The notes beneath the pieces were generated by a model. That model saw only the letters and a list, made by a program, of their open reading frames with translations. It was not told the DNA's origin and ran no database searches. The position numbers were made by a program, and so were the translations under genes. Positions 63,153 through 64,000 of a stretch of DNA of 64,000 nucleotides are shown here, in pieces. The first letter of the stretch is position 1. Every line of letters begins with the position of its first letter. Source of the stretch: Paracoccaceae bacterium (GTDB lineage: Bacteria; Pseudomonadota; Alphaproteobacteria; Rhodobacterales; Rhodobacteraceae); assembly GCA_014872875.1 (NCBI GenBank), contig WKFI01000019.1, forward strand, positions 248,001 through 312,000, given 5' to 3'.

Positions 63153-64000
63153 TCAATGTGGTTTTAGGATCTTTGGGGGCATCAGGATATGCTCAAACGC
63201 GCCTTGTTCGTTCAACTCGCGGGCAATATTGCGGACGGCTTCGACAATGGCCGACCCTTGCAAGGACCTGAGATAAGACACACCAAATTCTGGCGCCTGA
63301 ACCGCATCCGATATGGGCAGGGCAAAATACCCGTTCCGTCCATCCCGGTCATTTGGCCCGCAAATATTGAGGATCGAGTACCCGAACTCACTGGCAACAA
63401 GCCCCCTTAACACCGAACTGGAACGCGTGGAGTGAACGACATTCGGCTCCAGCCCTTTCTCGGTAAAAAGGGAGGTGAAGTAGTGTTCGGTGTGGGGCAA
63501 GTCCAGCAGGATCATCGGCAGATCGACCAAGTCGCACAGGCTTACGGAACGTTGCGTCGACAGCGGAGAGCTGACTGGCAACAAGGCCCAAGGGTGGGCT
63601 GAAAACAGGGAATCAAATGGCAGACTTTCGACCGACCCAGTGAAATAGGTCAGCGCCACATCAACTTCGCCGCTAGCTAGCGCAACCGAAATGCTTTCCA
63701 TGTCGCCTTCGGTCAGTTCGATCCGAATCCCCGGATAGGTCTGTGCAATCCGAGACAAGATGATCGGCAGAACATAAGGCGCGGTTGGCGCGTAACAGGC
63801 CAACCGAAGCGTGCCGGTCGGGTCGCCTGCAATTGACATCAGATCCGATTCAAACACACGCGCCTGATCCAGAAAAGCAGCGACACGCCCTCCTACATCC
63901 TTACCCACCTGCGTCGGCACAATGCCCTTGGCAGGGATACGGCGAAACAGATCCGCACCGATGGTCTGCTCGATCAAATCAATTGCCGACGTCACGGACG
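63153..64000 (-). CDS. LysR family regulator, N-terminus cut by window end
   Basis: The frame stays open to the window edge; about 282 residues of the C-terminal part are seen. The last visible helix SVTSAIDLIEQTIGADLFRR is the end of the LysR DNA-binding domain, then linker helix and effector domain (LRLACYAPTAPYVLPIIL, GDMESISVALASGEVDVALTYF). Same strand as, and 101 bases upstream of, the second binding-protein gene, so it may regulate that importer. Confidence 0.88.
   Translation of the reverse strand, partial: SVTSAIDLIEQTIGADLFRRIPAKGIVPTQVGKDVGGRVAAFLDQARVFESDLMSIAGDPTGTLRLACYAPTAPYVLPIILSRIAQTYPGIRIELTEGDMESISVALASGEVDVALTYFTGSVESLPFDSLFSAHPWALLPVSSPLSTQRSVSLCDLVDLPMILLDLPHTEHYFTSLFTEKGLEPNVVHSTRSSSVLRGLVASEFGYSILNICGPNDRDGRNGYFALPISDAVQAPEFGVSYLRSLQGSAIVEAVRNIARELNEQGAFEHILMPPKILKPH

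Overview
The window comes from a high-GC alphaproteobacterium, most likely a marine Rhodobacteraceae of the Roseobacter group (Ruegeria/Phaeobacter-like). This is inferred from the gene families: a metF gene preceded by a separate Cys-rich MetV-type gene, an AtuA plus biotin-carboxylase locus, many ABC importers for organic acids and peptides, CoA-thioester catabolism, and a candidate iron-Rhodo-box. Gene density is high, with one tRNA and no insertion sequence, prophage or CRISPR. Codon use and gene order look chromosomal throughout.

Layout. 1-4.7 kb: the tail of a di-haem peroxidase-like cytochrome, a class III cyclase fused to TolB-like and TPR regions, a permuted papain-fold amidase and an exported c-type cytochrome. 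4.7-15.1 kb: an aryl-CoA type catabolic locus with a hot-dog thioesterase and RidA homologue on + facing a long - strand operon (SDR, MarR, crotonase, acyl-CoA dehydrogenase, benzoate/2-aminobenzoate-CoA ligase-like enzyme, complete Liv-type ABC importer). 15.3-16.9 kb: metF and its MetV-like partner behind a structured leader. 17-23.2 kb: tetR divergent from atuA-atuC-atuF (acyl-CoA carboxylase). 23.3-25.2 kb: rhodanese, MarR and APH-like kinase, the first two with inverted repeats over their start regions. 25.2-37.4 kb: a peptide/opine-type Dpp importer, two LysR regulators, a Pct-type CoA-transferase and a tandem CaiB protein lacking the usual catalytic Asp in both halves. 37.4-41.7 kb: MmcQ-like protein, katG/oxyR divergent pair, HPF-like protein. 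41.8-49.9 kb: two cell-wall enzymes (L,D-transpeptidase, MltB-like), cysK, clpB, a small hypothetical, pyrF. 50.2-54.5 kb: glycosyltransferase, NUDIX, Zn-ribbon DinB, N-formylglutamate amidohydrolase-like protein, tRNA-Val(GAC), rpmJ. 54.9-57.6 kb: an iron-binding protein gene with a possible iron-Rhodo-box, then an XRE-cupin/GNAT/YdcZ operon. 57.6-64 kb: a second Dpp/Opp importer with a truncated LysR gene upstream.

How the parts fit. Several loci share a plan: an importer, a CoA-activation or CoA-transfer step, then beta-oxidation-like or carboxylation steps, each with its own MarR, TetR or LysR regulator. The least explained pieces are the tandem CaiB protein without catalytic Asp, the crotonase and RidA homologues that lack canonical catalytic residues inside an aryl-CoA operon with no ring oxygenase, the initiation-site hairpins at 23.3-23.8 kb, and the structured leader ahead of the metV-metF pair. 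All function calls come from reading motifs by eye; no database search was run.
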